Shown: positions 7,887-15,695 of the stretch, piece by piece
Layout: the number at the start of each line of letters is the position of its first letter
How positions within the stretch are numbered: position 1 is the stretch's first letter
Virus record (IMG/VR): IMGVR_UViG_3300030419_005044
Coordinates: 1-33,696 of that record
DNA from: a virus
Strand: one strand, 5' to 3'
Length of the DNA stretch: 33,696 nt
Program-made: the position numbers and the translations under genes
The notes under the pieces: model-generated
Told to the model about the DNA's origin: nothing
The model's input: only the letters and a program-made list of their open reading frames with translations
The model's database searches: none

Positions 7887-8723
7887 CTAATATCCGGCAC
7901 CATATCTATGTTTTACGGCCTTGTAGTTACCCACGACTTCCCCGCTAGAAAGAGCTCTATTGTAGGCAGAAACTACGCCTATATCTACGTTTATTCCTGA
8001 GCTAGGGTTACCTCCAATATAGAACTGGTGATAGTTTGCGTTTCCTGATGATTTATGAAGCTCTTGAGAGGCAGGAAAACTTCCAGTGTCTTTTGCCTCA
8101 CCATCTAAATAGCTAACCATAACCCCATCAGAAGAATTAAACGTCATTGCTGCATGATAAAAGGTATTTGGCTCTATTGATGGGGAGCTTACGTCTGAAA
8201 GAGTATGAGATATGCCTGTCCAAGGGCTATTTGAATGTGTACCGCCTGAAGCCTCATCCTCCTTGTTGGATGAAAGAACAGACTTAAGTCCACTTATTTC
8301 TCCTCCATTCCCAGTTTGAACAACAAAGCCATAAGAATAACCACTTTTATTATGGTCAGTATTACCAAATATCACCGATCCATGATCTGGGCTGTTTAGT
8401 TCGCTTCCTGTTTTTATTTGAAAGAAACTCTCAATCGTAAAACTTGAGTTTTTATCTTTGAATAAACCAAGGCTTCTGAGGCCCGTAAAGTTCTCTCCTG
8501 TTACTGCTGCGTAGCTGTTATCAGTACCAGCTCTAAATTTATAATAGCCACTGGTCTCATCGTATAGCCCAGTATTCTCTAGCTTAACATCTAACCCACT
8601 AGGAGTTAAGTCTCTCCAATACTCTGTATTGTGGTCATGACTCCTAGAGGAATACCCATCTACTCTAAAAATTAGACCGTCTGTATTTACTCTATATTTT
8701 CCGTAATTTACTTTACTTGACAT
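7887..8723 (-). CDS. LamG/concanavalin A-like virion protein
   Basis: A 278-residue protein. I place the start at ATG 8723 because GGAGGA lies just upstream; a GTG at 8747 would overlap the previous gene. The core has the LamG-like pattern SFTIESFFQIKT, then FYHAAMTFNSSDGVMVSYLDGE, then QFYIGGNPSSGINVDIGVVSAYNRALSSGEVVGNY, where the last part is the usual C-terminal strand and YNRALS turn. Such jelly-roll lectin folds are common in phage tail fibres and bind glycans or hold trimers together. The N-terminus (NTDGLIFRVD) and the C-terminal GAGY resemble the neighbouring 650-residue protein (TDGLVLYTN and GGGY), suggesting a shared assembly signal. Confidence 0.75.
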   Translation of the reverse strand: MSSKVNYGKYRVNTDGLIFRVDGYSSRSHDHNTEYWRDLTPSGLDVKLENTGLYDETSGYYKFRAGTDNSYAAVTGENFTGLRSLGLFKDKNSSFTIESFFQIKTGSELNSPDHGSVIFGNTDHNKSGYSYGFVVQTGNGGEISGLKSVLSSNKEDEASGGTHSNSPWTGISHTLSDVSSPSIEPNTFYHAAMTFNSSDGVMVSYLDGEAKDTGSFPASQELHKSSGNANYHQFYIGGNPSSGINVDIGVVSAYNRALSSGEVVGNYKAVKHRYGAGY

Positions 8724-8724
8724 T

Positions 8725-10677
8725 TTAATATCCTCCTCCGTATCCACCTGTTGACGTACCAGCAGAAGCAGAAAAGCTATAATCTGCAGTATTGCTAGTT
8801 ATATTAAAGTCTTTAGATGATTGCAAATAGTTGTTCCTAGCATCGCTCAATGAAAAAGGTTTATTATAAACAGAGACTTGATATATTTTCCCTTCTGATG
8901 CTGTCTTATCAGTTTTACCTACTTTAGTAAAGTCTCCTATAGCAAGTTTTAAATCTGAACCATCATAAAAGCTATTGTTGGTAATGTCGTACTTACTTGC
9001 GAAAGAACTGTCCTTAGGAAAGCCTGCTTGAGGAATACCTGAACCGTCATCATTAAAAGTAGTAAAGTGTGATGCCGCAGACATTCTAAAGTCAGCCCTA
9101 GCTTGAGCATCTGAAAAGAAAGACAGATCATTTGGTACATTTGACAAAAGAGACTGACTTCCAAAAGAATTTACGTTGTTTATTGATCTGTATACATAAT
9201 AGCCTGTCGCTTCTGGCACGTTCGACCAAGTAAGACTAACAGCTATATTGCTATTTTTTATAACCACTTTCTTGTTTGAAGTAGCAATGGATTCCCCTTC
9301 TTCATTATAAGCTGAAATTCTATAATTTATTGTAGAACCCACAGTGAAGGAATTTTTTGCCGAGGCAATAGCTCTAGCTTTTAAATTCTTGGGAGCAGTT
9401 AAAGAAGTTACGAAAGAAGATGAAACCTCCTCGCCGTTAACAAAAAACCTAACCTTTCCCCCTCCACTCTTAGTCATATTAACAGATACTATAACATGAC
9501 ATAAAGAATTATTCAGTACATGAGAACCAGTTGTAAAAGCATTATAAATCAAGCCAAATTTATTATAAAAAGAGCAATATATTCTTCCTTGATTTATATA
9601 TATGTGTTGCCTTCTTGAAATTTCTTCAGAGCTAACAAAATTAGAGCCTCTTGTTATGTCCGAATATAAAAGCGTAGATATCCCTTCGTCAACAGAGGAA
9701 AGGTTTACCCAAAATTCATAAGATTTTTTATTTGTACTACCTACTGAAAAACTTGAAGAATATCCAATAGCGGAATTCGTGAGGCCTAAATTCGCAAAGC
9801 TATCTTTCCCATAAACAGGCAAAGCATCATCATCAAAATCATTTTTTAAAATACTTAAAGAATTTTTATTTCCACTTATATCTTTTAAACTGTTTTCATT
9901 TTTTCTTGGTTCTCCATATCTTGTAAATTGAGTTCTGCTGGTACCTTTTTCTAATTGAGGATTCTTATATAATATATATCCATGTTGCCTTTCGCTGCTT
10001 GAGGTAGCTGTTTCATGAGGCCAGAAATACAAAGTATGTCCAAGAGTAGTAGTTACTATACCGCTAGTTCCCGAGGTGCCGCTAGTCCCTGAAGTGCCTT
10101 CTGTGCCAGATGTTGCGGTTACCAAGCTCTCTAAACTAGGAGTAAAAGTAACAGATACTACCTGCCATTCCCCCTTGCTGGAAAAGTCGTAATAGCCATA
10201 GTATTTACCATTCTGGTCTGTAGCCTTAACTGAGATAACCGGCCAAGAAGAATTTCTATTATGTAGACTAGAAACAAAAACCTCACAGGAAAAAGTATAA
10301 GTTGTTCCTATTTCTAACTTCAGTGAATTAAAGTCAGAACTCGAAAAAGTATGCTTACCATGATGAATATTACCAACTCCTGCGCCAGAATAGTACTCAT
10401 CAGACCAGCCTTTATACTTATAGACTACATCATTACTTGACATGTGTCCAGAAGCAAGAGATTTATACATTCCTTGTTGATTAGGGTCTTTATCTTTATA
10501 TATTCTATAGAATTGGTTTGGAGACCCTCCGAGTCCAGCAGTGAAGTCTGTTCCTTCTCCAGCAGTAGGTATCAGGTTTGTAGTAGGTTTACCGGGAAAA
10601 CTTTTATAGTAAAGCTCGTTAGTGTACAAGACTAAACCATCAGTTTTTTTACGCATATGTCCATTTGAAGATGCCAT
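8725..10677 (-). CDS. Large fibre protein with carbohydrate-binding-like and LamG domains
   Basis: A 650-residue protein. Residues 30-255 look like a carbohydrate-binding beta-sandwich (TYTFSCEVFVSS; NPQLEKGTSRTQFTRYGEP, a common phage fibre motif). It contains a short Gly-X-Y stretch (GTEGTSGTSGTSGTSG, residues 191-206) like the collagen-like gene. Residues 290-425 start a LamG-like domain (SYEFWVNLSS, VRFFVNGEEV). Its last strands (LKLAIGDF, GKIYQVSVYNKPFSLSDARNNY) come only after about residue 570. An FN3-like segment (APKNLKARAIA, NYRISAYNEEGES, VSLTWSNVPEATGYYVYRS) sits in between. The C-terminus ends GGYGGGY. The start overlaps the upstream stop as TAATG. Likely a virion fibre or adhesin; the receptor is unknown. 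Confidence 0.75.
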   Translation of the reverse strand: MASSNGHMRKKTDGLVLYTNELYYKSFPGKPTTNLIPTAGEGTDFTAGLGGSPNQFYRIYKDKDPNQQGMYKSLASGHMSSNDVVYKYKGWSDEYYSGAGVGNIHHGKHTFSSSDFNSLKLEIGTTYTFSCEVFVSSLHNRNSSWPVISVKATDQNGKYYGYYDFSSKGEWQVVSVTFTPSLESLVTATSGTEGTSGTSGTSGTSGIVTTTLGHTLYFWPHETATSSSERQHGYILYKNPQLEKGTSRTQFTRYGEPRKNENSLKDISGNKNSLSILKNDFDDDALPVYGKDSFANLGLTNSAIGYSSSFSVGSTNKKSYEFWVNLSSVDEGISTLLYSDITRGSNFVSSEEISRRQHIYINQGRIYCSFYNKFGLIYNAFTTGSHVLNNSLCHVIVSVNMTKSGGGKVRFFVNGEEVSSSFVTSLTAPKNLKARAIASAKNSFTVGSTINYRISAYNEEGESIATSNKKVVIKNSNIAVSLTWSNVPEATGYYVYRSINNVNSFGSQSLLSNVPNDLSFFSDAQARADFRMSAASHFTTFNDDGSGIPQAGFPKDSSFASKYDITNNSFYDGSDLKLAIGDFTKVGKTDKTASEGKIYQVSVYNKPFSLSDARNNYLQSSKDFNITSNTADYSFSASAGTSTGGYGGGY

Positions 10678-11510
10678 TATGGTATGACTCCTGAATACAT
10701 AACAGACCCAACTATTAAATTTTGCCTAGCGGAGTCTCCGCTATGAGGATAACGCAAATAGGTTGTTAATACTTGATGAGAAGCTCCGCCTACAGTTACT
10801 CCACTCACCATAGAGTACATATGAGCCCCACTTTGATAATTAGCTACTTCGTCATGGTCAGCCACCCTCTGTATTTTTACTCCTTGCTGAAGAATAGGTG
10901 GCTGGCCGAAAGTTACGGAGCCAGAAACAAACTCTGACTCATTTCTTTTAGAGAGATAGTCCTCTTCTGCATGATTCCTAAGATTGGTGTCTAAGTTTGT
11001 GATTTTTACATCTAAAGCGCCGCTAGTTGTATTTACGAAACCTGTTACAAAACCACTAACACCTTGACCGCTTTCTCCAGTAACTAAAAGAGATAAGTCT
11101 TGTCCTGAAGTAATAAGGCTACCACTTAGTAAATCAATATCAGCTTGGTTATCTAAAGACAGTACGTTAGCGGAAGAATAAGTACCACTTAACTCAATAT
11201 TCTTTCCGCTTATAAACTCTATGTCAGACTTTAATTCAGTAAGAACTTCAGTAGTATAGCCACTCAAGGCTACGCCAGACTCCCCAATCTTAGAAGCTAA
11301 TACGCCACTTACATCGTCTATGTAGCCGGATATATCTCCACTGATACCAGTTACGTAATATTCATCTACAAAACCAGAAGGATTCCCTGAATAAGGATAA
11401 AATCCGGTAATGTTGTTTACACTACCGGATAAGCTTTCAGAGTTTGGCCTTAATAGGTATTCTTTTAAGCTGCCAAGATCTATCTGACCTGTACTAATAA
11501 GTGAAGCCAT
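10677..11510 (-). CDS. SG-rich virion/fibre protein, paralogue of the gene at 20015-21148
   Basis: A 277-residue protein beginning MASLISTGQIDLGS. The first 80 residues align by eye with the 377-residue protein at 20015-21148: IS-[ST]-GQI, then GFYPYSGNPSGFV against GFYTHDNTSGFI, then repeated SG turns. SG recurs about every 8-12 residues, giving a repetitive elongated architecture, and the C-terminal third (NYQSGAHMYSMVSGVTVGGASHQ) looks globular. No enzyme motif is visible. A virion appendage protein is inferred from its place between the capsid and fibre genes. A GTGTAATTAT element lies 9 bases before the ATG with no Shine-Dalgarno. Confidence 0.6.
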   Translation of the reverse strand: MASLISTGQIDLGSLKEYLLRPNSESLSGSVNNITGFYPYSGNPSGFVDEYYVTGISGDISGYIDDVSGVLASKIGESGVALSGYTTEVLTELKSDIEFISGKNIELSGTYSSANVLSLDNQADIDLLSGSLITSGQDLSLLVTGESGQGVSGFVTGFVNTTSGALDVKITNLDTNLRNHAEEDYLSKRNESEFVSGSVTFGQPPILQQGVKIQRVADHDEVANYQSGAHMYSMVSGVTVGGASHQVLTTYLRYPHSGDSARQNLIVGSVMYSGVIP

Positions 11511-11519
11511 GTAGACATA

Positions 11520-11526
11520 ATTACAC
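11520..11526 (-). promoter_or_regulatory. GTGTAAT element upstream of the SG-rich protein
   Basis: GTGTAATTATG reads on the minus strand with 9 bases between the heptamer and ATG 11510, in the 17-base gap after the upstream stop. There is no Shine-Dalgarno. Candidate promoter. Confidence 0.45.
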
Positions 11527-11527
11527 T

Positions 11528-11926
11528 CTATCTACCTTCAGCTAGAATAGACTTAGCCTTATCTGATGGTTTGTTAGACTTTTTATTAGCTTTTGGTTTA
11601 GGTTTTTTATATGCTAGGACGTATTTTTTGAACTCCCTAATTAACCTATTGCTTAAAAGTTCTCGATTTTCAACAGGCAAAATGCCCATTTTTACCGCAT
11701 GAGCATGAAGGTCAGTTTTATTTAACCCTTTTATTTGTCCAATATACTCACTCTCGCTCAAGGTTCCGTACTTTGAGAAACCTGTATCTCCCCATATTTG
11801 ATCTAAAGTAGTCTTCTCGAAAGACTCCTTTTCCTCCATAGCATGGGTTTGCATCATTTGCTTGTCTTTTGCCTTTTTTGTGGCGTTAGTTTTGCGCTTA
11901 GCAGTTGTTTTTTTCTTTGCAGCCAT
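11528..11926 (-). CDS. Small basic protein with SAP-like helical segment
   Basis: A 132-residue, lysine-rich protein. Residues 1-22 are a poly-basic tail (AAKKKTTAKRKTNATKKAK). Residues 68-105 (GLNKTDLHAHAVKMGILP, then NRELLSNRLIREFKKY) resemble a SAP-type helix-extension-helix DNA-binding motif, and the C-terminus is again basic. It lies just after the capsid gene's terminator and has its own upstream element and an AAAGGA Shine-Dalgarno 8 bases before the ATG. It could be a DNA-binding head-completion or internal head protein; this is inference from charge and position. Confidence 0.6.
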   Translation of the reverse strand: MAAKKKTTAKRKTNATKKAKDKQMMQTHAMEEKESFEKTTLDQIWGDTGFSKYGTLSESEYIGQIKGLNKTDLHAHAVKMGILPVENRELLSNRLIREFKKYVLAYKKPKPKANKKSNKPSDKAKSILAEGR

Positions 11927-11955
11927 AACTTAATCCTTTTTCCGTTATACATACT

Positions 11956-11962
11956 TTTACAC
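11956..11962 (-). promoter_or_regulatory. GTGTAAA element directly after the capsid-gene terminator
   Basis: GTGTAAAAGTATGTATAAC on the minus strand lies about 20 bases beyond the terminator and 29 bases before ATG 11926. A fresh promoter is needed here if the terminator works. Confidence 0.45.
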
Positions 11963-11982
11963 GAAATCACCTAACAAAAGAA

Positions 11983-12008
11983 TAAAAAAGCCCTCCTTTC
12001 GGAGGGCT
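11983..12008 (-). terminator. Rho-independent terminator after the major capsid gene
   Basis: On the minus strand AGCCCTCC-GAAA-GGAGGGCT forms an eight-pair, GC-rich stem with a stable GNRA-type tetraloop (GAAA), followed by TTTTTATT. It starts 25 bases after the capsid stop codon. Confidence 0.93.
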
Positions 12009-12032
12009 TAGTTAATTTTCTGGATGTCCAGA

Positions 12033-13202
12033 TTAGACTGCGAGTCCAACGATTGCACGAGAGTCGATACAAACGCGTCCTTCTTCCAAAGAGCCGTAGA
12101 AGCCAATTCTCTCATTACGTTGAGTGAACTGATCGTCAGGCTGAGTGGTGAAAGTATCGCCAGTATCAGATTCCTGAGCAATAGCGCGAACAAACGCACC
12201 CTTACTGTTATCAACACCAACACAAAGCTCATGAGTACCACCAGCAAAAGCAATAGCTGTATTAGCAGTAGAACCATGAGGAGCGATGTTGCCAGAATCG
12301 AACTCATCAAACAGGGTGTTGTACTTCTGTCCAACTCCGAGTTCGTTAAGCTCAGTGATATTCACACCGTAAATCTCCTGCATTCCTGCAGAATTGAAAA
12401 TATCGGTACGAATATTATCTGGAAGCGCAACGTCGCTTCTTGGTGTATCTTGACCAGCACCCTTAGTATTCAAAGGCTGATAAGCAAAAGCGCGAATCTG
12501 TTCTTTGATCTCAGGGCTAACATATAGATCTGTGATACCAGAGCTATAAGCGGTGTCAGGAGTACCGTCTGCCCAAGACTGATTGATTCTCTTATTAAGA
12601 GTCATCAGCTTGTTCAAGTCGGCCAACTGGAACCTATTGGTGTTATAAGCTGGAATAACGTGAGAGCCAGCGGCCAGATCGGAAATGCCAACAGAGTCAG
12701 CGGTAACAGAACTGGTGCTAGCGTTAGCCAAAGCGTTTAGAGCCACAGCCCAAGCATTTCTCTCCTGCTTAAGCAGAACTTCCTGAGACATGCGCTCAAT
12801 AAGCTTGCTTACAACATCAAGTCTTGCCTGTCTGGCATACTTCTTAGTGATAGAAACAGCTGCATCCAAACGATATGTTGCGATCTTCAGCTCTTGAATC
12901 GCAGATACGTCCTGTGAGGTCGGAAGACCACCAGCAACATTCTGGGACCAAACGCTAACGTAACCATCATTGGTTTCGTTGTAGTAAAGATCTAAAGGAT
13001 AACTAGCTCCCTCATCTTGATTAAATGGAGCATCAGTATAGATTGCTCCAGCCGTAGCGGCCTGCTGCAAAACCTTTTGGATTACAGGGCCGAGAAATGC
13101 CGCAAAAGCTTCCGAAGCTTCACGAGCTACAAGCTGATTCTTAGAGCCCATGGCTTTAATCAGTTCAACTTGTTCTGGGGTATTTTTTAACTTAAGTCTC
13201 AT
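12033..13202 (-). CDS. Major capsid protein (HK97-fold candidate)
   Basis: A 389-residue protein. It opens with an amphipathic N-terminal arm (residues 1-50, TPEQVELIKAMGSKNQ). It then has a mixed core with IQELKIATYRLDAAVSITKKYARQAR, LIERMSQEVLLKQERNAWAVALNAL (a long spine-like helix) and SSGITDLYVSPEIKEQIRAF, as in phage major capsid proteins. Assignment rests on length, these patterns and the order protease-scaffold, small virion protein, capsid. It has one of the strongest Shine-Dalgarno sequences in the window (AGAAAGGAGAT) and a strong dedicated terminator, as expected for the most abundant virion protein. No N-terminal propeptide cleavage site can be called by eye. Confidence 0.8.
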   Translation of the reverse strand: MRLKLKNTPEQVELIKAMGSKNQLVAREASEAFAAFLGPVIQKVLQQAATAGAIYTDAPFNQDEGASYPLDLYYNETNDGYVSVWSQNVAGGLPTSQDVSAIQELKIATYRLDAAVSITKKYARQARLDVVSKLIERMSQEVLLKQERNAWAVALNALANASTSSVTADSVGISDLAAGSHVIPAYNTNRFQLADLNKLMTLNKRINQSWADGTPDTAYSSGITDLYVSPEIKEQIRAFAYQPLNTKGAGQDTPRSDVALPDNIRTDIFNSAGMQEIYGVNITELNELGVGQKYNTLFDEFDSGNIAPHGSTANTAIAFAGGTHELCVGVDNSKGAFVRAIAQESDTGDTFTTQPDDQFTQRNERIGFYGSLEEGRVCIDSRAIVGLAV

Positions 13203-13225
13203 TTTCTTAAATCTCCTTTCTAAAA

Positions 13226-13867
13226 TTATAGATCAATCTTCAACAGAATGAAACCGTCTTCGTCAACTGCCCCGAGAGCAGAACCAACCAGTGTTTGAGC
13301 TGCGCCACCAGTGCTTTCAGTAGAAGAAGCACTAAGCTCTCCATCGTAAAGCGCATCGGCGTAGATCTTAGTACCAGCCGTTACAGAATCGGCTCCACCA
13401 CTAGTAAGATTTCCACTGTAAAGAACAATACCCTTAGTCAAGACAGGAACTGCCTGACCACTAACCACAGCCTGCATCTCAGCAGCTTTGCGCGGGTTGT
13501 AAATCAACTTCTCGCCATTCTCGTCGACTTCTGCGACGTCCCAAATGGTTAAACCGAGAGGTTGAGTACCCGAAGCGCAAGGCTCCACTGACGCAGCCGC
13601 GCCATAACGGAATGATACCGTGTTTGAATACGTGGCACCGGGGTTACCGATACCAGTCTTGTTTACAGGATCGTCGGTGTTTTTCCAGCCATCTTTGACA
13701 GAAACCAAAAGCCCCTTATTGATCTTAGCGCCATCGGCTTTAAGATCAGAGTAAGATGCCATTACGTCCCCATCATCGTCTTTAAGACTGAAAAGGTTCA
13801 CGACGTCTGTCTCAGCATGTTGCCTAAAAGGCTTCAGCCGTTGAGTGTTTTTAACAAACGCTGCCAT
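13226..13867 (-). CDS. Virion protein next to the capsid gene, candidate head decoration protein
   Basis: A 213-residue, beta- and Gly-rich protein with no enzyme motif: VSVKDGWKNTDD, VSFRYGAAASVEP, QAVPVLTKGIVLYSG, GFILLKIDL. It has a good Shine-Dalgarno (AGGAGA) and lies between the protease-scaffold and the capsid protein, where many phages place a capsid-stabilising or decoration protein. The composition (small, acidic turns such as DDDGD, many short strands) fits a surface cement protein. Function is inferred from position and expression signals only. Confidence 0.55.
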   Translation of the reverse strand: MAAFVKNTQRLKPFRQHAETDVVNLFSLKDDDGDVMASYSDLKADGAKINKGLLVSVKDGWKNTDDPVNKTGIGNPGATYSNTVSFRYGAAASVEPCASGTQPLGLTIWDVAEVDENGEKLIYNPRKAAEMQAVVSGQAVPVLTKGIVLYSGNLTSGGADSVTAGTKIYADALYDGELSASSTESTGGAAQTLVGSALGAVDEDGFILLKIDL

Positions 13868-13893
13868 AATATTTTATCTCCTAATTTTTTATA

Positions 13894-14541
13894 TTAATAA
13901 CTAATATCAAATTGATCCACACTAAAAGCATTCTTATACTTATCGTATGTGTTAGCCTCAGAAGCTTGAGTCGAAGCAGGGACGACGTCAGTATCTTCTT
14001 TTCCTCTGTCAATCGCGTCTTCCACGACATTTTCAGATTCATCAGAAGCTTTGACCTCTTCTTTCTGCTCTTCGGATTCAGCTACTTTAGCTTCTTCTTC
14101 CTTCTTAGCCAAGACTTCTCTTGACTTGTCTCGAAGCAAAACGTCAATCTTAGTAGAGAAAGATTCCCATCCTTCTGTATCAAGATCTTTGATCTGTTCC
14201 GCAAGAACTTGGCGATCGTTATCTTCTAAAGCAAACCTTTCGTCCAAAGATGCCATTCTTTGATTGAATAACTCTTCGGCTTCTTTTTCTGCTTTTTCGG
14301 ATTCCAGAGTGCCAAGCTTATCTGCAACAGTTTCCAGTTCTGCTTTGACTTTATCATAGTCTACCGTAATAGACTCGATTTTCTCTTGAGCTTCTTTGAG
14401 ATTAGCTTCCACCTTTTGTTTTTCGGCTGAAAATCTCTCGGAAGCTTCCTTGAGTTCCGATTGAATAAAATCAGAAACAGCCGAGGCAGAAAGCTCCTTC
14501 AAAGAATCGTTCGTGATGTCTTTAATACTTTCTATTTTCAT
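13894..14541 (-). CDS. Nested in-frame scaffold protein (internal start)
   Basis: ATG 14541 is in frame with the protease-scaffold gene and begins residue 283, exactly where the coiled-coil scaffold starts (MKIESIKDITNDSLKEL). GAGGAG lies 9 bases upstream, one of the better Shine-Dalgarno sites in the window. The product would be a free 215-residue scaffold, the arrangement known from phage lambda C/Nu3, where the scaffold gene is nested in the protease gene. The site inside a coding frame and its spacing are seen; translation from it is inference. Confidence 0.7.
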   Translation of the reverse strand: MKIESIKDITNDSLKELSASAVSDFIQSELKEASERFSAEKQKVEANLKEAQEKIESITVDYDKVKAELETVADKLGTLESEKAEKEAEELFNQRMASLDERFALEDNDRQVLAEQIKDLDTEGWESFSTKIDVLLRDKSREVLAKKEEEAKVAESEEQKEEVKASDESENVVEDAIDRGKEDTDVVPASTQASEANTYDKYKNAFSVDQFDISY

Positions 14542-15387
14542 AATAGTTTTCTCCTCGTTTTGGATTATTACATTTTTTTCTTGTTTTTGTGAAGTATTTT
14601 CAACTTCAGCAAAAGTATCTTCGTCCTCTTCTTTAGTAGGATCTTCTGAGGGCTCTAGGTTATCTTTTGTAGAAATGCCTTTTACATCGGCAGCAGGAGT
14701 CTCTGTGAGACCTATGCCCAAAGGCACAACTTCGCCAACTACCTTTCTGTAGACGAACATTCCGTCTTTGGTTTTACCTTCTCCCCCTAAGGCTTTTAGA
14801 TCTTTTTCCATAGAAAGAATTTCTTCTTCGTCTTCAACGATTAATCCATTCTCTATGTTCTTATCACTTCCTTCTAAAAGCACTAAATTATAATCTTTAA
14901 AACCTAATTCCCAGCTTGCGCTAATCTTCATATAATCCTCGCTACTTGGGTCAGCTGACTCCTCAATCAAGTCTGCTATTCTTTGGTTTACTACCTTCCA
15001 GATAACTCCACCTAAAGTAACATTAAAAGGTCCTTTTATTTCTTTTACTTCTTCTTCTGTTAATGGTTTATCTGTTCCAAATTCTGAAAAACCTGCTGTC
15101 AAAATAGTACCAATTACTTTATCTCTATTATGCTCAATATTAATTGGTTTATTTTTAAAGTCTTTATGAAAGGCTAAAGCAGTATCTGTATCAACTACAT
15201 CCCCATTTCTATTAACCCTATTAGCAACAAATGCGTTAAAAGCTATAGGCAAAAGATCGACTTGTTTCTCATCTACTTCTGGAATAAATTGAGCGACCTC
15301 GATAGCAGAAGCTAAAGCTAAATACTTATCTTTTTCTTCTGATACAACTGGCCTTACGTTTGAGCTGAAGATTGTAGTATATTTCAT
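13894..15387 (-). CDS. Prohead maturation protease fused to scaffold
   Basis: A 497-residue protein. Residues 20-175 look like a capsid maturation protease: LLPIAFNAFVANRVNRNGDV, the histidine-bearing KPINIEHNRDKVIGTI (His86), and KISASWELGF (Ser156/Ser158), the H and S positions of the assemblin/prohead protease fold. VVPLGIGLTETPAADVKGIS follows near 220-239. Residues 245-282 are an acidic linker. Residues 283-497 are a highly charged coiled coil (KEASERFSAEKQKVEANLKE, EAQEKIESI, then a Glu/Lys-rich stretch) typical of a scaffold. Start ATG 15387 overlaps the upstream stop (TGATG). The catalytic triad cannot be fully fixed by eye. In capsid assembly the scaffold shapes the shell, then the protease removes it. 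Confidence 0.8.
   Translation of the reverse strand: MKYTTIFSSNVRPVVSEEKDKYLALASAIEVAQFIPEVDEKQVDLLPIAFNAFVANRVNRNGDVVDTDTALAFHKDFKNKPINIEHNRDKVIGTILTAGFSEFGTDKPLTEEEVKEIKGPFNVTLGGVIWKVVNQRIADLIEESADPSSEDYMKISASWELGFKDYNLVLLEGSDKNIENGLIVEDEEEILSMEKDLKALGGEGKTKDGMFVYRKVVGEVVPLGIGLTETPAADVKGISTKDNLEPSEDPTKEEDEDTFAEVENTSQKQEKNVIIQNEEKTIMKIESIKDITNDSLKELSASAVSDFIQSELKEASERFSAEKQKVEANLKEAQEKIESITVDYDKVKAELETVADKLGTLESEKAEKEAEELFNQRMASLDERFALEDNDRQVLAEQIKDLDTEGWESFSTKIDVLLRDKSREVLAKKEEEAKVAESEEQKEEVKASDESENVVEDAIDRGKEDTDVVPASTQASEANTYDKYKNAFSVDQFDISY
14551..14556 (-). promoter_or_regulatory. Internal ribosome binding site for the nested scaffold
   Basis: GAGGAG on the minus strand with a 9-base spacer to the in-frame ATG 14541, lying within the acidic linker codons of the protease-scaffold gene. 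Confidence 0.65.
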
Positions 15388-15680
15388 CAGATTATATAAT
15401 AGTTCATTGTCACGTTACCGGCGCTACTGTAGACACCAGAACTAGTTGGTACTTGAATACCTTGGTTTAAATTTGATGCACCAGCTGGAGCGTAAGCTAT
15501 GATCGTATCTGCTCCTGCGGCTGAAGTACTTAGAGTTGTAGCCGCTGAAGTTAGTATATCTGTGATTACAATAGTATCCCCACTGCTTGCTGCGACTACG
15601 GCACCGGCCCCTGCCTTATTAGCCGTTCTTGATACAGAAGGTACTCCTTGAGTTTGTTGTGAATTAGTTGATCTGGCCAT
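15387..15680 (-). CDS. Small Ala/Ser/Thr-rich virion protein
   Basis: A 97-residue protein with no enzyme motif, low charge and many small residues (AGAGAVVAASSGDTIVITD, SAATTLSTSAAGADTIIAY, GNVTMNYYII). The alternation of small and beta-branched residues suggests a beta-rich structural protein such as a head decoration or fibre-tip piece. It sits between a helical unknown protein and the protease-scaffold gene, whose start overlaps its stop. A Shine-Dalgarno (AAGGAT) is 8 bases before the ATG. Confidence 0.55.
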   Translation of the reverse strand: MARSTNSQQTQGVPSVSRTANKAGAGAVVAASSGDTIVITDILTSAATTLSTSAAGADTIIAYAPAGASNLNQGIQVPTSSGVYSSAGNVTMNYYII

Positions 15681-15695
15681 TTTAAATTATCCTTA

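Noticed and set aside
8724-8747. GTG 8747 start of the LamG protein
   Set aside because: It overlaps the previous gene; ATG 8723 has GGAGGA immediately upstream.
13912-14752. Plus-strand Ser/Phe-rich frames in the protease-scaffold region
   Set aside because: Antisense shadows of Glu/Lys-rich coiled-coil codons; no start signals or family patterns.
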